Part shown: piece after piece, positions 26,930 through 36,674 of the stretch | Numbering within the stretch: position 1 is the stretch's first letter | How the letters are laid out: every line of letters begins with the position of its first letter | Assembly: GCF_900566055.1 (NCBI RefSeq) | Contig: NZ_UPHQ01000080.1 | Span: 1-64,000, forward strand | Origin: Mycobacterium innocens | GTDB lineage: Bacteria > Actinomycetota > Actinomycetes > Mycobacteriales > Mycobacteriaceae | Direction: 5' to 3' | DNA: 64,000 bases | Position numbers and translations under genes: made by a program | The notes under the pieces: model-generated | What the model was told of the DNA's origin: nothing | Database searches by the model: none | The model's input: only the letters and a program-made list of their open reading frames with translations

Positions 26930-27862
26930 CTAGTCGGCCGTGCCCGTGATTGCGGCGGTTCGGGCCCGCAGCCAGGTGCGCAGCCGGTGCGCGTGTGTCG
27001 CCGGCGCGGGCCATTCCTCTTGGATCGCGGCGTTGAGTTCGGCTCCGATCATGATCGCAAAACCGCCGAAGAACGCGAACAACAGGAAAGCGATGGGCGT
27101 GGACAGCGCGCCGTAGGTATAGCCCGTACTGGTGATCCACCTGAGATAGAACCGTAGACCCAGCGTCGCGATCAGGAACACCGCGGTGGCCAGTACTGCG
27201 CCAATGACCAGTCGGTGTGTCGGCAGCGGTACCGGCAGCGCGACCCGGTAGAGGATGATCACCCCGACCGTCAGGCCCGCGATCAGCCCCGGGTAGTAGC
27301 CGTAGTGCAGAAAGTTGGCGAAACCCGCCGAAATGTGTTCGCTCACCTTCCGCGGGCCGACCACCGCCACCGGCGCGGCGGCCACCAGGAACACCAGCAT
27401 CACCACGTACAGGAACAGCGCGAAGAACCGCTGCCGCACCGGATGGCGCAGCGGAGTCTGGTCATGCGCCTCCACCACGGCATCGACGTAGGAAGAGATT
27501 GCCGACGATCCTGCCCACAATGAGATCAAGAAACCCAGCGACACCACCTCGCCGCGAGCGTTGGCGGTGATGTCGCGGATCGTCGGCTCGATGATCTCGT
27601 TGACCACACTGGGTGAGAAGAAGCTGTGGGCGGTGGAAATAATGGTTTTTTCGATCGCGGGCAAGGTGTCCTGACCGAATAGCGGAGCCACGTAGGCCAG
27701 GCTGCCCAGCATTCCCAAAAGCAAGGGCGGAAGGGATAGCGCCGACCAGAAACCTGCTTGTGCTGACTCGGAGAAGATCGAGTCGTCCCAACTCTTGGAG
27801 AGCGTCCGAAGGCTGATTCGCCAGATGTGGTGGCGGGACGGCTTTGGCGGTTGGTCGCTCAT
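26930..27862 (-). CDS. YihY/BrkB family membrane protein (Rv2707-like)
   Basis: The product is 310 residues from ATG 27862 (or 314 from ATG 27874). Six membrane segments are visible, with LSKSWDDSIFSESAQAGFWSALSLPPLL near the start and LISLWAGSSAISSYVDAVVEAHD in the middle. LLFAFFGGFAIMIGAELNAAIQEE near the end is the most conserved signature of the YihY/BrkB family. The earlier idea that the family is ribonuclease BN is not supported; the role is probably in envelope or transport. A positively charged C-terminus follows. Confidence 0.9.
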   Translation of the reverse strand: MSDQPPKPSRHHIWRISLRTLSKSWDDSIFSESAQAGFWSALSLPPLLLGMLGSLAYVAPLFGQDTLPAIEKTIISTAHSFFSPSVVNEIIEPTIRDITANARGEVVSLGFLISLWAGSSAISSYVDAVVEAHDQTPLRHPVRQRFFALFLYVVMLVFLVAAAPVAVVGPRKVSEHISAGFANFLHYGYYPGLIAGLTVGVIILYRVALPVPLPTHRLVIGAVLATAVFLIATLGLRFYLRWITSTGYTYGALSTPIAFLLFAFFGGFAIMIGAELNAAIQEEWPAPATHAHRLRTWLRARTAAITGTAD

Positions 27863-27937
27863 CCGGTCCAGCATTACCGAAGATCGGTCACACGTGGCAC
27901 ATTGGACCCGACTTTAGGGGAGCGAGTTTCGGCGAAC

Positions 27938-28123
27938 CTAGTTTCCACTGACCTCCAGCACGGCCGACAGCTCGACCAGTTTCGCTTCGTGCTCATTGGC
28001 GTGGTGCTGGCAGAAGAGAAGTTCGGCACCCGAAGGCAGCTTGGCGCGAACCCGCGCTGCTGCGCCACAGCGGTCGCAGCGGTCGGCTCTAGTCAGCTCA
28101 GGACTGGTCAACGTTGCGTTCAT
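27938..28123 (-). CDS. DUF7455 small CxxC protein
   Basis: The product is 61 residues from ATG 28123, preceded by GGAGAAG. It reads MNATLTSPELTRADRCDRCG, then a CxxC zinc-ribbon-like core and FCQHHANEHEAKLVELSAVL. This very conserved short actinobacterial protein has paired Cys/His ligands and no known function. The longer frame to 28279 is not conserved-looking and is not used. Confidence 0.88.
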   Translation of the reverse strand: MNATLTSPELTRADRCDRCGAAARVRAKLPSGAELLFCQHHANEHEAKLVELSAVLEVSGN

Positions 28124-28249
28124 GACTTCTCCATATCTAGGTAAGTTCACTGTCTCAGACGTTCCCCGTTTCCGCCTTGTTCCCCAGGTGGTATCAGGTG
28201 TGTCCTTTCTCACGGATTTCGGGACGATGAGTCGGGCAAGCTGGCTAGT

Positions 28250-28618
28250 ATGTCGTCCACTCCGGCGGTGTTGGTGCACATGTGTGCGGCCTCCGAATGG
28301 TCGTCCGCCCGCCGCTGCGGCGGCTTCCGTCCCGGATCAGCCACCGGGTTCATCCATCTGTCGACGCCTGAGCAGATACACCTGCCGGCCAATCGGCTCT
28401 TCCTCGGCCGTCGTGACATGGTCCTGCTCTACATCGACCCGGCGGCGCTCGATTCGCCCGTGCGTTGGGAGCCCGGAACGGTAGCGGATCCGGATTGGAT
28501 GCTGTTCCCGCACCTGTACGGCGAGCTTCCGGCACGGGCGGTGATCAGCGTCGCGGCCTACGTCCCGGCGGCGGACGGCACCTTCCCGCTGATTTCGGGA
28601 CCTCAGGGATCCGTGTAG
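28250..28618 (+). CDS. DUF952 family protein (Rv2705c-like)
   Basis: The product is 122 residues. VHMCAASEW, GFIHLSTPEQI, LLYIDPAAL and FPHLYGELP are the DUF952 signature segments. DUF952 proteins are small soluble proteins of unknown function. Its 3' end overlaps the convergent RidA gene by 16 bases. Confidence 0.88.
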   Translation: MSSTPAVLVHMCAASEWSSARRCGGFRPGSATGFIHLSTPEQIHLPANRLFLGRRDMVLLYIDPAALDSPVRWEPGTVADPDWMLFPHLYGELPARAVISVAAYVPAADGTFPLISGPQGSV

Positions 28619-28974
28619 GCGTCGGCTTCGATCTCAACCAGCAGGCCGGGCGCGATCAGCGCCGAAACCTCGACCATGGTCGCCGCGGGTCGGATTCCGC
28701 CGAAAACCTCGGCGTGTACATCGCCGACCTCGCGCCAGCGTGAAATGTCGGTCATGTAGATGCGGGTGCGGACCACGTCGGCGAGCCTCGCACCCGCCTG
28801 TCCGAGTGCGGCCTCGATGCGGCGCAGGGCGTCTCTGGTTTGCGCGGCGACATCGCTGCCGCTGCCGGTGGTTCCGGCCACTGCCACATGCGGGCCAACG
28901 CGCACCGCGCGCGAATAGCCAACGGCCGACTCGAAGTCGGATCCGGAGGAGATGCACCTGCGGGTTGCTGACAT
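28603..28974 (-). CDS. RidA family protein (Rv2704-like)
   Basis: The product is 123 residues from ATG 28974; longer starts are not supported. GPHVAVAGTTG, ALRRIEAALGQAGARLADVVRTRIYMTDI and ALIAPGLLVEIEADAY match the YjgF/RidA fold. The conserved catalytic Arg of RidA lies in VRTRIYMTD. RidA enzymes deaminate reactive enamine/imine intermediates; whether this subfamily member does so is unproven. Confidence 0.9.
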   Translation of the reverse strand: MSATRRCISSGSDFESAVGYSRAVRVGPHVAVAGTTGSGSDVAAQTRDALRRIEAALGQAGARLADVVRTRIYMTDISRWREVGDVHAEVFGGIRPAATMVEVSALIAPGLLVEIEADAYTDP

Positions 28975-29192
28975 GCCGTGACAGTACGACGGCGTCGGCC
29001 GATGCGCAGCTGTTGGGTGGGACAGCTGGCGTTCCGGTCGTCGGGAAGCATCCCGTGTCGGGGCATGTGACTGGAGGGCAGCCCCGGTCGTCGCGACTTT
29101 TCGCGACTTTTTCACGGACCCAACCGGTTTCGTCGCATCAAATGTGGGAGATCCTCGATCGACGGCTCTAGCTAGACGCTGGAGGCTTTCTC

Positions 29193-29348
29193 ATGGATCA
29201 GCACCCGAATCCGCCGCCCAAACCCCACGACGCCAGGAAGGCTACCGACGAGCAACGTGACCTGCAGGAAAAGCTGCAGCACCAAGGCGATGACCCGGCC
29301 GCGCCCGGTCTGCACCAGACTCGCGATCAACTTGCCGACGAGACATAG
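29193..29348 (+). CDS. Small hydrophilic hypothetical protein, 51 residues
   Basis: An ATG at 29193 preceded by GGAGG at a good spacing (about 8 bases) opens a 51-codon frame. It begins MDQHPNPPPKPHDARKATDE, continues with a Glu/Lys/Gln-rich helix, and ends with DQLADET. No family is recognised. It sits alone between the RidA gene and sigA, convergent with sigA, whose stop is 37 bases away. The strong ribosome site and non-random composition support coding, but conservation has not been tested. Confidence 0.55.
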   Translation: MDQHPNPPPKPHDARKATDEQRDLQEKLQHQGDDPAAPGLHQTRDQLADET

Positions 29349-29384
29349 GGAAACCGAAGGGTCCCACCGCGCCGGCGGGCTCAC

Positions 29385-30941
29385 TCAGTCCAGGTAGTCG
29401 CGCAGGACTTGCGACCGGCTGGGGTGGCGCAATTTGGACATGGTCTTGGACTCGATCTGCCGGATGCGTTCCCGGGTCACGCCGTATACCTGGCCGATCT
29501 CGTCGAGAGTGCGTGGCTGGCCGTCGGTGAGGCCGAAGCGCAGCCGTACCACGCCGGCCTCGCGCTCGGACAGCGTGTCCAGGACCGACTGCAGCTGGTC
29601 TTGCAGGAGTGTGAACGACACCGCGTCCACGGCCACCACCGCTTCGCTGTCCTCGATGAAGTCGCCCAGCTGGCTGTCGCCCTCGTCGCCGATGGTCTGG
29701 TCCAGCGAGATCGGCTCCCGGGCGTATTGCTGGATCTCGAGCACCTTCTCCGGGGTGATGTCCATCTCTTTGGCCAGCTCCTCGGGAGTGGGCTCGCGGC
29801 CCAGGTCCTGGAGGAGCTCACGCTGGATTCGGCCGAGCTTGTTGATCACCTCGACCATGTGCACCGGGATACGGATGGTGCGGGCCTGGTCGGCCATGGC
29901 GCGGGTGATGGCTTGGCGGATCCACCAGGTTGCGTAGGTGGAGAACTTGTAACCCTTGGTGTAGTCGAACTTCTCGACCGCCCGGATCAGGCCCAGGTTG
30001 CCCTCCTGGATCAAGTCCAGGAACGCCATCCCCCGCCCGGTGTAGCGCTTGGCCAGTGAAACCACCAGCCGCAGGTTGGCCTCCAGAAGATGGTTCTTCG
30101 CGCGATCGCCGTCGCGGCAAATCCACATCATGTCGCGACGTTGCGCGGCGGGTAGCTTCTCGCCGCGCTCTGCCATCTCCGCCATCAACTGCGTGGCGTA
30201 GAGACCGGCCTCGATCCGCTTGGCCAGCTCGACCTCTTCCTCGGCGTTGAGCAGCGCCACCTTGCCGATTTGCTTGAGGTAAGCGCGAACCGAGTCCGCG
30301 GAGGCGGTGAGTTCGGCGTCTTTGCGCGCCTGGCGCAACGCTTCCGACTCGTCCTCGTCCCAGACGAAATCGCCTGAGGCCTTGTCCTTTTCGGTGGGCT
30401 CGGCAATCTCCTCGTCATCGACGGCGCTGCCGGGCGCTGCAACAGCCGGAGATTCAACCGCGTCGGTGTCCACGGCGTCGGTTGGATCGAGTTCGCTGTC
30501 GACGACGACGACGACGGCGACGTCGTCGTCTTCCACGTCGTCTTCCAGGTCCTCTAGGCCGATACCGGCCTCGAGGTCGAGGTCCTCAACGGGGTCGACG
30601 TCAAGGTCTGGTTCGACGTCGAGGTCTTCGGCGGCATCGAGCGCAACCGCCGGATCCGTAGCCGCGCCTTCGAGTTCCTCGCCGAACGTGTCGGCGTCAC
30701 GGGCCGGCGCGTTTGCGGCTTTGGCCGCGGTACGGCCCTTCTTCGGGGCGGTGGTCTCGGCGTCGATGGTGGCATCGGCGGCCTTTGTGGACCGGCCCGC
30801 CGCCTTAGTGGCCCGCTTCGCGGGGGTAGCGCCATTGGCTGTCTTTGCCGCCGGTCGCTTGGCGCCGGCTTTGGCCGGGGACTTGGTGGCGGTGCGCTTC
30901 ACCGGCTCACCGGTCGCCTGGCTGGCCCTGGTCGCTGCCAC
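29385..30941 (-). CDS. sigA: Primary RNA polymerase sigma factor SigA
   Basis: The product is 518 residues from GTG 30941, chosen because [22 protein letters not shown] aligns with the start I recall for M. tuberculosis SigA and AAGGGG lies upstream. The first 200 residues are a basic Lys/Ala-rich stretch followed by a very acidic one. Then come region 1.2 ([28 protein letters not shown]), region 2 ([49 protein letters not shown]), region 3, and region 4 ending [20 protein letters not shown]. It recognises housekeeping promoters. Confidence 0.97.
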   Translation of the reverse strand: MAATRASQATGEPVKRTATKSPAKAGAKRPAAKTANGATPAKRATKAAGRSTKAADATIDAETTAPKKGRTAAKAANAPARDADTFGEELEGAATDPAVALDAAEDLDVEPDLDVDPVEDLDLEAGIGLEDLEDDVEDDDVAVVVVVDSELDPTDAVDTDAVESPAVAAPGSAVDDEEIAEPTEKDKASGDFVWDEDESEALRQARKDAELTASADSVRAYLKQIGKVALLNAEEEVELAKRIEAGLYATQLMAEMAERGEKLPAAQRRDMMWICRDGDRAKNHLLEANLRLVVSLAKRYTGRGMAFLDLIQEGNLGLIRAVEKFDYTKGYKFSTYATWWIRQAITRAMADQARTIRIPVHMVEVINKLGRIQRELLQDLGREPTPEELAKEMDITPEKVLEIQQYAREPISLDQTIGDEGDSQLGDFIEDSEAVVAVDAVSFTLLQDQLQSVLDTLSEREAGVVRLRFGLTDGQPRTLDEIGQVYGVTRERIRQIESKTMSKLRHPSRSQVLRDYLD

Positions 30942-31119
30942 ATACACCCCTTCGGTGGTACTCGCTTCCGGTATGAGTCTGGGCGTGCTGAACCGAAAGT
31001 GTCTGCTATGTCGAATGTCGGCGTTGATATCGGCGTGAAAACTCGCGCTCTATCGGTCGGGCGGTCGCCGACGACCATTGTAACTTCACTGCGCGCCGGT
31101 ACCGCCCGAGCGGAGAAAT

Positions 31120-31914
31120 TCAGTGGGTCACATCCGTTGTGGACGCCATTGCTGCGCCGACTATCCCGGCGGCGTTCTGCAGGGTTGCCGGCACTACGCG
31201 GGTGCGATTGTCCAGCAGGTGCACCCATTTGTCGGCTTTGCGGCTGATGCCGCCGCCGGCGATGAACAGGTCGGGCCACATGGCGTTCTCAATAGCGACC
31301 AGAACCCGAGTCACCTGCTGGGCCCACTTTTCGTAGCTCCAGCCTTTCCTTTCCTTGACCGATGACGCGGCCCGCTGCTCGGCCTCCTTACCCCCGACCT
31401 CGAGATGCCCGAACTCGGTGTTGGGTATCAACTTGCCGTTGTGGATGACCGCAGACCCGATACCGGTTCCGAAGGTGAGCAGGATGACCAACCCGGAGTT
31501 GTCCTTGCCGGCTCCATAGCGTTCTTCGGCAAGCCCGGCCGCATCGGCGTCGTTGAGAACCGTCACCGCTTGACCGCCTAACTCGGCGGCGATGACTTCG
31601 CTGGCGTTGGTGCCGATCCATGACTTGTCCACATTGGCCGCCGTCTGGGCGACGCCGTGCGTGACTACGCCGGGATAGGTCACCCCGAGTGGTCCGGTCC
31701 AGCCGAAGTCGTGGACCACCTCGGCGATGGTCTTGGCGACCGCTGACGGAGTGGCCGGTTGGGGAGTCAGCAGCTTGATCCTGTCCCCGATCAGCTGGCC
31801 GGTGTCCAGGTCGACGATTCCGCCCTTGATGCCGCTACCACCGACATCGATGCCGAACCCGCGACGTTGTTGTGTGTCAGCGGGGGTATGGGGCAGGGGG
31901 TCGGCGCTGGTCAT
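31120..31914 (-). CDS. ppgK: Polyphosphate/ATP-dependent glucokinase
   Basis: The product is 264 residues from ATG 31914 (GGAGAA upstream). The ROK-family phosphate-binding motif GFGIDVGGSGIKGGIVD is near the start, NDADAAGLAE contains the catalytic Asp, and TFGTGIGSAVIHNG is the second phosphate loop. The LFIAGGGISRKADKW motif is typical of mycobacterial PpgK. It phosphorylates glucose with polyphosphate or ATP. It is divergent from suhB across 125 bases. Confidence 0.95.
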   Translation of the reverse strand: MTSADPLPHTPADTQQRRGFGIDVGGSGIKGGIVDLDTGQLIGDRIKLLTPQPATPSAVAKTIAEVVHDFGWTGPLGVTYPGVVTHGVAQTAANVDKSWIGTNASEVIAAELGGQAVTVLNDADAAGLAEERYGAGKDNSGLVILLTFGTGIGSAVIHNGKLIPNTEFGHLEVGGKEAEQRAASSVKERKGWSYEKWAQQVTRVLVAIENAMWPDLFIAGGGISRKADKWVHLLDNRTRVVPATLQNAAGIVGAAMASTTDVTH

Positions 31915-32038
31915 CGGTTCTCCTCGGCGAGACATATGTGTCCGAATACCTTAGCCCGCGTGCTTGCCGAGACCGGGCATTCTGGCTCGGCCTGACGACG
32001 ATGCGCGCGGGTCCGGGCGACTGTGATGCGATAGAGCG

Positions 32039-32908
32039 GTGACACGATCCGACAACCAGCCCGCGCGGCTGCGTGCGGTGGCGGAGACTCTCGCCACGGA
32101 GGCGGCCGAGTTCGTGCGTGGTCGGCGCGCCGAGATATTCGGTCTGCATCCGGCCACTGACGGCGGCGACGCGGTCCGGACCAAGACCACCCCGACCGAC
32201 CCGGTGACCGTCGTCGACACCGATACCGAGCGACTGCTGCGTGAACGGCTGGTTCAGCTTCGGCCCGGTGACCCGATTTTGGGCGAGGAGGGCGGGGGCC
32301 CGGCAGACTCGACGGCCGCGCCGGCCGATGCCGTGACTTGGGTGCTTGACCCCATCGACGGCACCGTGAACTTCGTCTACGGCATTCCGGCCTACGCTGT
32401 GTCGGTCGGAGCCCAAGTCGGCGGCGTGTCGGTGGCCGGCGCGGTCGCTGATGTCGTCGGCGGCAGGGTGTATTCGGCTGCGGCGGGGCTAGGCGCGCAG
32501 GTCACCGACCAGCACGGGACTCGCCGGTTACGCTGCACCGATGTCGACAATTTGTCGATGGCCCTGTTGGGCACCGGCTTCGCGTACTCGACGCGACGCC
32601 GCGCTACCCAGGCAGCGCTGCTGGCCCGGATGCTGCCGGTGGTCCGAGATGTGCGCCGGATCGGTTCTGCGGCCTTGGACTTGTGCATGGTCGCCGCCGG
32701 CCAACTGGATGCCTACTACGAGCACGGGCTGCAGGTGTGGGACCGCGCGGCGGGTGCTCTGATAGCAGCCGAAGCGGGAGCCCGGGTGCTATTGCCCGCC
32801 GCGAATGCCCCGGAAGGGGGCTTGGTGCTCGCCGCCGCCCCCGGCATTGCCGACGAGCTGTTGGCGGTGCTGACGCGATTCGATGCTCTCGAGCCGATCC
32901 CGGACTGA
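32039..32908 (+). CDS. suhB: Inositol monophosphatase family protein SuhB
   Basis: The product is 289 residues from GTG 32039. Metal and catalytic motifs are GEEGG (about 82-86), WVLDPIDGTVNF (about 100-111) and WDRAAGALIAAEAGA near the end. It hydrolyses inositol-1-phosphate, feeding phosphatidylinositol and mycothiol synthesis in mycobacteria. Its stop is only 5 bases from the convergent cei stop. Confidence 0.95.
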   Translation: MTRSDNQPARLRAVAETLATEAAEFVRGRRAEIFGLHPATDGGDAVRTKTTPTDPVTVVDTDTERLLRERLVQLRPGDPILGEEGGGPADSTAAPADAVTWVLDPIDGTVNFVYGIPAYAVSVGAQVGGVSVAGAVADVVGGRVYSAAAGLGAQVTDQHGTRRLRCTDVDNLSMALLGTGFAYSTRRRATQAALLARMLPVVRDVRRIGSAALDLCMVAAGQLDAYYEHGLQVWDRAAGALIAAEAGARVLLPAANAPEGGLVLAAAPGIADELLAVLTRFDALEPIPD

Positions 32909-32913
32909 GCTGC

Positions 32914-33567
32914 TCAGCAACTGCTTGCGTGGACCTTGGCCACGAGCGTGGGATCCGTCAGCTCGGTGGCACCGGGCCGCAGGCTCGCGAGTACGGCGTC
33001 GATGTCGTCGTTGTGGGCCAACGTGGTGAAGTCCGTGCCGAGGACTAGGTCGACCGAGTCGTCGGCACGGCTGTCGTGGAACAGCTCGGTACACGGCGCC
33101 ACCAGCCATACCGCGGCGGCTGCGGCTTGACCTGCGGTGCCGAACCGGATCTGGCCCTGACAGGTCAGCCGGGTGCCGGCATAGACCGGGTCGTTGGCGG
33201 CCGTCGGCTGGGCGAAACCGAGATCCTGCATGGCCCCGGCGATGTCGCCGGCTTGACCTCCCCGTCCGCTGGCGTTGAGGACGCGCACTTTGGTCTCGCT
33301 GAGTTTGGCCGGGGCGACGTCGGTCATTTCGGTTCGCGACACCGGCTCACCGAGCCTGGGCGGCGCCGTCGACCCGGCCGGCTGTGGCGGGGGGTTGCAC
33401 GTCGCGGCCTCGCGGACATCTGTCGGGCGGGTCAGGGCCACCGTCCACGCCACTGCCGTCGTGATCGCCAGCAGGATCACGACGACAATCGCGGGGCGGG
33501 GATTGCGCCGCCGAAATGGCCGACCGTGCTTGTCAAAGGCGGTGCCCTCGGTGATTTGTGCGACCAC
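32914..33567 (-). CDS. cei: Cell envelope integrity protein Cei (LytR C-terminal domain)
   Basis: The product is 217 residues from GTG 33567, where VVAQITEGTAFDKHGRPFRRR matches the orthologue (Rv2700) as I recall. One membrane segment is at about 26-47 (AIVVVILLAITTAVAWTVAL). The extracytoplasmic part has the LytR_C-type fold (KVRVLNASGRGGQAGDIAGAMQDLGF) and cysteine pairs that can form disulphides. In M. tuberculosis this protein is needed for envelope integrity and virulence. Confidence 0.92.
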   Translation of the reverse strand: MVAQITEGTAFDKHGRPFRRRNPRPAIVVVILLAITTAVAWTVALTRPTDVREAATCNPPPQPAGSTAPPRLGEPVSRTEMTDVAPAKLSETKVRVLNASGRGGQAGDIAGAMQDLGFAQPTAANDPVYAGTRLTCQGQIRFGTAGQAAAAAVWLVAPCTELFHDSRADDSVDLVLGTDFTTLAHNDDIDAVLASLRPGATELTDPTLVAKVHASSC

Positions 33568-33752
33568 ACGTGCACTGTAGTCCGCGCCTGGATTGCCCCG
33601 TTGAGGGCCGATCACGCGGTCGCCGAGGGAGGTGTGACGTAAATCACAGTTGATTGAGCCGAGTTCTGGGCACGAATCGTTTGGTGGATGCGTTCGACGC
33701 TGGTACAAAGCGATGCTTGAACTAATGAGAGGGCATGCGAGGGGACGGAATA

Positions 33753-34055
33753 ATGCCTACCGACTATGACGCTCCACGGCGCACCGAGGCCGACGATGTG
33801 TCGGAGGATTCGCTGGAGGAGCTGAAAGCTCGACGGAACGAGGCGGCGTCGGCCGTGGTCGACGTGGACGAGTCCGAGTCCGCCGAGTCATTCGAGCTGC
33901 CTGGCGCCGACTTGTCCGGTGAAGAGCTGTCGGTGCGTGTTATCCCGAAGCAAGCAGACGAGTTCACCTGCTCGAGCTGCTTCCTGGTGCAACACCGCAG
34001 TCGACTGGCCAGCGAGAAGAACGGCGTGATGATCTGTACCGACTGCGCGGCGTGA
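33753..34055 (+). CDS. DUF4193 protein (Rv2699c-like)
   Basis: The product is 100 residues from ATG 33753. An acidic N-terminal half (DVSEDSLEELKARRNEA, DVDESESAESFELPG) is followed by a zinc-ribbon-like FTCSSCFLVQHRSRL with a second CTDC near the end. This is the strictly conserved actinobacterial DUF4193 family of unknown function; an RNA polymerase or ribosome association would suit its form but is only a guess. Confidence 0.92.
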   Translation: MPTDYDAPRRTEADDVSEDSLEELKARRNEAASAVVDVDESESAESFELPGADLSGEELSVRVIPKQADEFTCSSCFLVQHRSRLASEKNGVMICTDCAA

Positions 34056-34064
34056 TCGCTGCAC

Positions 34065-34541
34065 TCAGCTTGTCAGGGCAGACAGCACCCGTTCGGGGTG
34101 ACGGCAGCTCACCAGCCAGTACGGGGTGGGGTCCTCGGGGTCGTCGAGCACCAACACAACCATGGGGCCGACCCATGCGCGATGCAGTACAAATGCTGCC
34201 GGGTCGAGCTGTCGGCCCAGTGCCGCCGACTTGGCGGTGCGCGCCACTTCGGCCGATCGGGAGACCACGGCGACCGGCAGATGCGCCGCACCGGCCCACA
34301 GCTCGACGCCGGTCTGGTCGGCCGTGACTCGGATCTGCACCCGGCCCAGCCACAGCAGCGTGCCGGCCGCGACGGCGAACAGCGTCGCGAACGGCAGCCA
34401 GTCGGGCAGAGCGGCGATACCCATATCGACTTCGAAAGCGATGAGCGCCGCCGCCGCAAACCCCAGCGGCCACCACCACCACGGCACCCAGAGTCGTTCG
34501 CGGTATCGCACACTGTGCGGCGCGACGCGGGTGCCCGACAT
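34065..34541 (-). CDS. DUF3093 membrane protein (Rv2698-like)
   Basis: The product is 158 residues. [27 protein letters not shown] and the following segment give two membrane helices, then a soluble beta domain with [39 protein letters not shown]. This matches DUF3093. It is divergent from dut with only 25 bases between starts, so their promoters must overlap. Confidence 0.9.
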   Translation of the reverse strand: MSGTRVAPHSVRYRERLWVPWWWWPLGFAAAALIAFEVDMGIAALPDWLPFATLFAVAAGTLLWLGRVQIRVTADQTGVELWAGAAHLPVAVVSRSAEVARTAKSAALGRQLDPAAFVLHRAWVGPMVVLVLDDPEDPTPYWLVSCRHPERVLSALTS

Positions 34542-34566
34542 TCGGTCAAGAGTAGTCTGTGGCCCC

Positions 34567-35031
34567 GTGTCGACCAGTCTGGCCGTTGTCCGTCTCGACC
34601 CCGGGCTCCCGCTGCCCAGCCGCGCTCATCACGGCGACGCGGGGGTAGATCTCTACAGTGCGCAAGACGTGGAGCTGGCCCCCGGGCAGCGTGCCCTGGT
34701 GCCGACGGGGGTTGCGGTCGCCATCCCGTTCGGGATGGTGGGTCTCGTCCATCCGCGCTCGGGCTTGGCCTCCCGGGTGGGGCTTTCGATCGTCAACAGC
34801 CCCGGAACCATCGACGCGGGCTACCGTGGTGAGATCAAGGTCGCGCTGATCAACCTCGACCCCGCCACGCCGATCGTGGTGCATCGAGGTGACCGTATTG
34901 CCCAGCTGCTGGTGCAGCGGGTCGAGTTAGTCGAGCTGGTCGAGGTCGCGTCATTCGACGAGGCCGGGCTGGCCGAGACATCCCGTGGCGATGGTGGTCA
35001 CGGCTCCTCCGGCGGACATGCGAGTTTGTGA
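34567..35031 (+). CDS. dut: dUTP pyrophosphatase
   Basis: The product is 154 residues from GTG 34567. The five dUTPase motifs are visible in order: [41 protein letters not shown], and a C-terminal [11 protein letters not shown]. It hydrolyses dUTP to dUMP, preventing uracil incorporation. Its TGA overlaps the ATG of the DUF3710 gene by one base. Confidence 0.97.
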   Translation: MSTSLAVVRLDPGLPLPSRAHHGDAGVDLYSAQDVELAPGQRALVPTGVAVAIPFGMVGLVHPRSGLASRVGLSIVNSPGTIDAGYRGEIKVALINLDPATPIVVHRGDRIAQLLVQRVELVELVEVASFDEAGLAETSRGDGGHGSSGGHASL

Positions 35032-35792
35032 TGGCATTCGGCAGACGCACACGCAAGACAGACAGCGGGTCGACTTCGGAAGAGCCGGAAGCACCGGCCG
35101 CCGCTGCGCCGAAAGCATCGGAACTGGCCGACGAAGACGGCGACGAGTTGGTGGGCCCGTTCGACATCGAAGACTTCGACGACCCTTCGGTCGCGGAGTC
35201 GGCCAGACTCGACCTGGGTTCGGTGTTGATCCCGATGCCGACGGCAGGTCAGGTGCAGGTCGAACTGACCGAGAACGGCGTCCCCAGCGCGGTGTGGATT
35301 GTCACGCCCAACGGCCGCTTCACCATCGCGGCCTACGCGGCGCCGAAGTCCGCCGGCCTGTGGCGTGAGGTGGCCGGCGAGCTGGCCGATTCGCTGCGCA
35401 AGGACTCCGCTCAGGTTTCCATCAAAAACGGCCCGTGGGGTCGGGAAGTGATCGGTACGGCCTCCGGCGTGGTGCGTTTCATCGGTGTCGACGGCTATCG
35501 CTGGATGATCCGGTGTGTGGTCAACGGCCCGCAAGAGACGATTGATGCGTTGACCGACGAGGCTCGTGAGGCGTTGGCGGACACTGTTGTGCGCCGCGGA
35601 GACACACCCCTACCGGTACGTACCCCGTTGCCGGTGCAGTTGCCCGAGCCGATGGTGGAGCAGCTGCGCGAGGCCGCGGCCGCCCAGGCACAGGCGCAGG
35701 AGCAGGAGCAGCAGCAATCCAACCCACCGGCGGCGCGCCGCGGTGCCGGTGGGTCGGCGATGCAGCAGTTGCGCAGCAGCACCAGCGGCTAG
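35031..35792 (+). CDS. DUF3710 protein (Rv2696c-like)
   Basis: The product is 253 residues from ATG 35031. A charged disordered N-terminus ([18 protein letters not shown]) is followed by the DUF3710 domain (GPFDIEDFDDPS, RLDLGSVLIPMP, ITVNG-like PNGRFTIAAYAAPKSAGLW, VVNGPQETIDAL). A Gln/Glu-rich tail (QAQAQEQEQQQS) precedes the end. Function is unknown. It is translationally coupled to dut. Confidence 0.9.
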   Translation: MAFGRRTRKTDSGSTSEEPEAPAAAAPKASELADEDGDELVGPFDIEDFDDPSVAESARLDLGSVLIPMPTAGQVQVELTENGVPSAVWIVTPNGRFTIAAYAAPKSAGLWREVAGELADSLRKDSAQVSIKNGPWGREVIGTASGVVRFIGVDGYRWMIRCVVNGPQETIDALTDEAREALADTVVRRGDTPLPVRTPLPVQLPEPMVEQLREAAAAQAQAQEQEQQQSNPPAARRGAGGSAMQQLRSSTSG

Positions 35793-35807
35793 GGCTTGGC
35801 GAGCGTT

Positions 35808-36518
35808 CTAGGAGGCGTCCCGGACCTCGGCCAGCGCTGCCAGGCAGGCGGCTCCCAGTGCGGCGGGATCCGCGCCGATCTCATCCAGCGTCACCGTCCG
35901 TAGTGCGGCATGCGGCGCCGCGGTCACCCAGTCAACACCGACCTGCAGCGGGTGAATCGGATCATCGACGGCGGCAGCGACCCCCAACGGCGCGGCCAGC
36001 CGCTCCAGGTCGCTGCGGCCAGGCGCGATATAGGCTGCGGCTTCCTCCATGGCGTGAGGTAATTGCGGCCATTGAACCCGCCAGGATCGGGCCAGCTCGT
36101 CGGCCAACCAGGTGGGGCTGGATGCCCGCATCTGCGTCGTCGTCGTCGCCAGCCCGTCACGGCGCAGCTGTGAGGCCGTGTATCGCGCCGCGTGGGCGGC
36201 TGGGGCTGATTCGGGCGGGCCCGTCCACGCAGGTAACGCGGCCAGGACGGCCAGGGTCCGGTCGGGATGGGCCAGCGCCCACGCGACGGCAACGGCGGCT
36301 CCGATCGAGATGCCGCCGACCATCACCGGACGTGTCCGCGCGGCGTCGTCCAGTGCGGCCAGGTACCCGGCGATCAGGTGCTCTGGTCGTGGCTCAGGTG
36401 TCAGCAGCGCCGCGCCGACCCCGTGCAGGGGGCCGGAAAACGCCCGGTAGACGTAGTCGTCGTCGGAACCGGTTCCGGGTAACACCACGGCCGTGACTCC
36501 GCGAAAATCGACTGGCAT
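35808..36518 (-). CDS. Alpha/beta hydrolase-like protein (Rv2695-like)
   Basis: The product is about 236 residues from the ATG near 36518 (MPVDFRGVTAVVLPGTG); further in-frame ATGs at 36539 and 36614 are possible. The nucleophile position reads VGGISIGAAVAVAWALAHPD, with Ser in GISIG, and a late DPIHPLQ supplies an acid/His-like pair. It is Ala-rich, and the family is conserved in mycobacteria without a known substrate. Confidence 0.8.
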   Translation of the reverse strand: MPVDFRGVTAVVLPGTGSDDDYVYRAFSGPLHGVGAALLTPEPRPEHLIAGYLAALDDAARTRPVMVGGISIGAAVAVAWALAHPDRTLAVLAALPAWTGPPESAPAAHAARYTASQLRRDGLATTTTQMRASSPTWLADELARSWRVQWPQLPHAMEEAAAYIAPGRSDLERLAAPLGVAAAVDDPIHPLQVGVDWVTAAPHAALRTVTLDEIGADPAALGAACLAALAEVRDAS

Positions 36519-36674
36519 TCCTTGATAGTGCTCCGCCATTGCGGGTACTCCGAGCCCGGTGCATCGATACGTGTGGCGGACGGGAACCAACAGGTCTACG
36601 GTGACCGTTGGCATAGATGGAATGCTGATCGCAAGAAGAGCTTCCGTTACGACGTTGGAGTGTCAGGAGAGGCC

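Noticed and set aside
27996..28484. 162-codon plus-strand frame across the DUF7455 and DUF952 genes
   Set aside because: Covers two well-supported genes in other frames; Arg/Ser-rich shadow.
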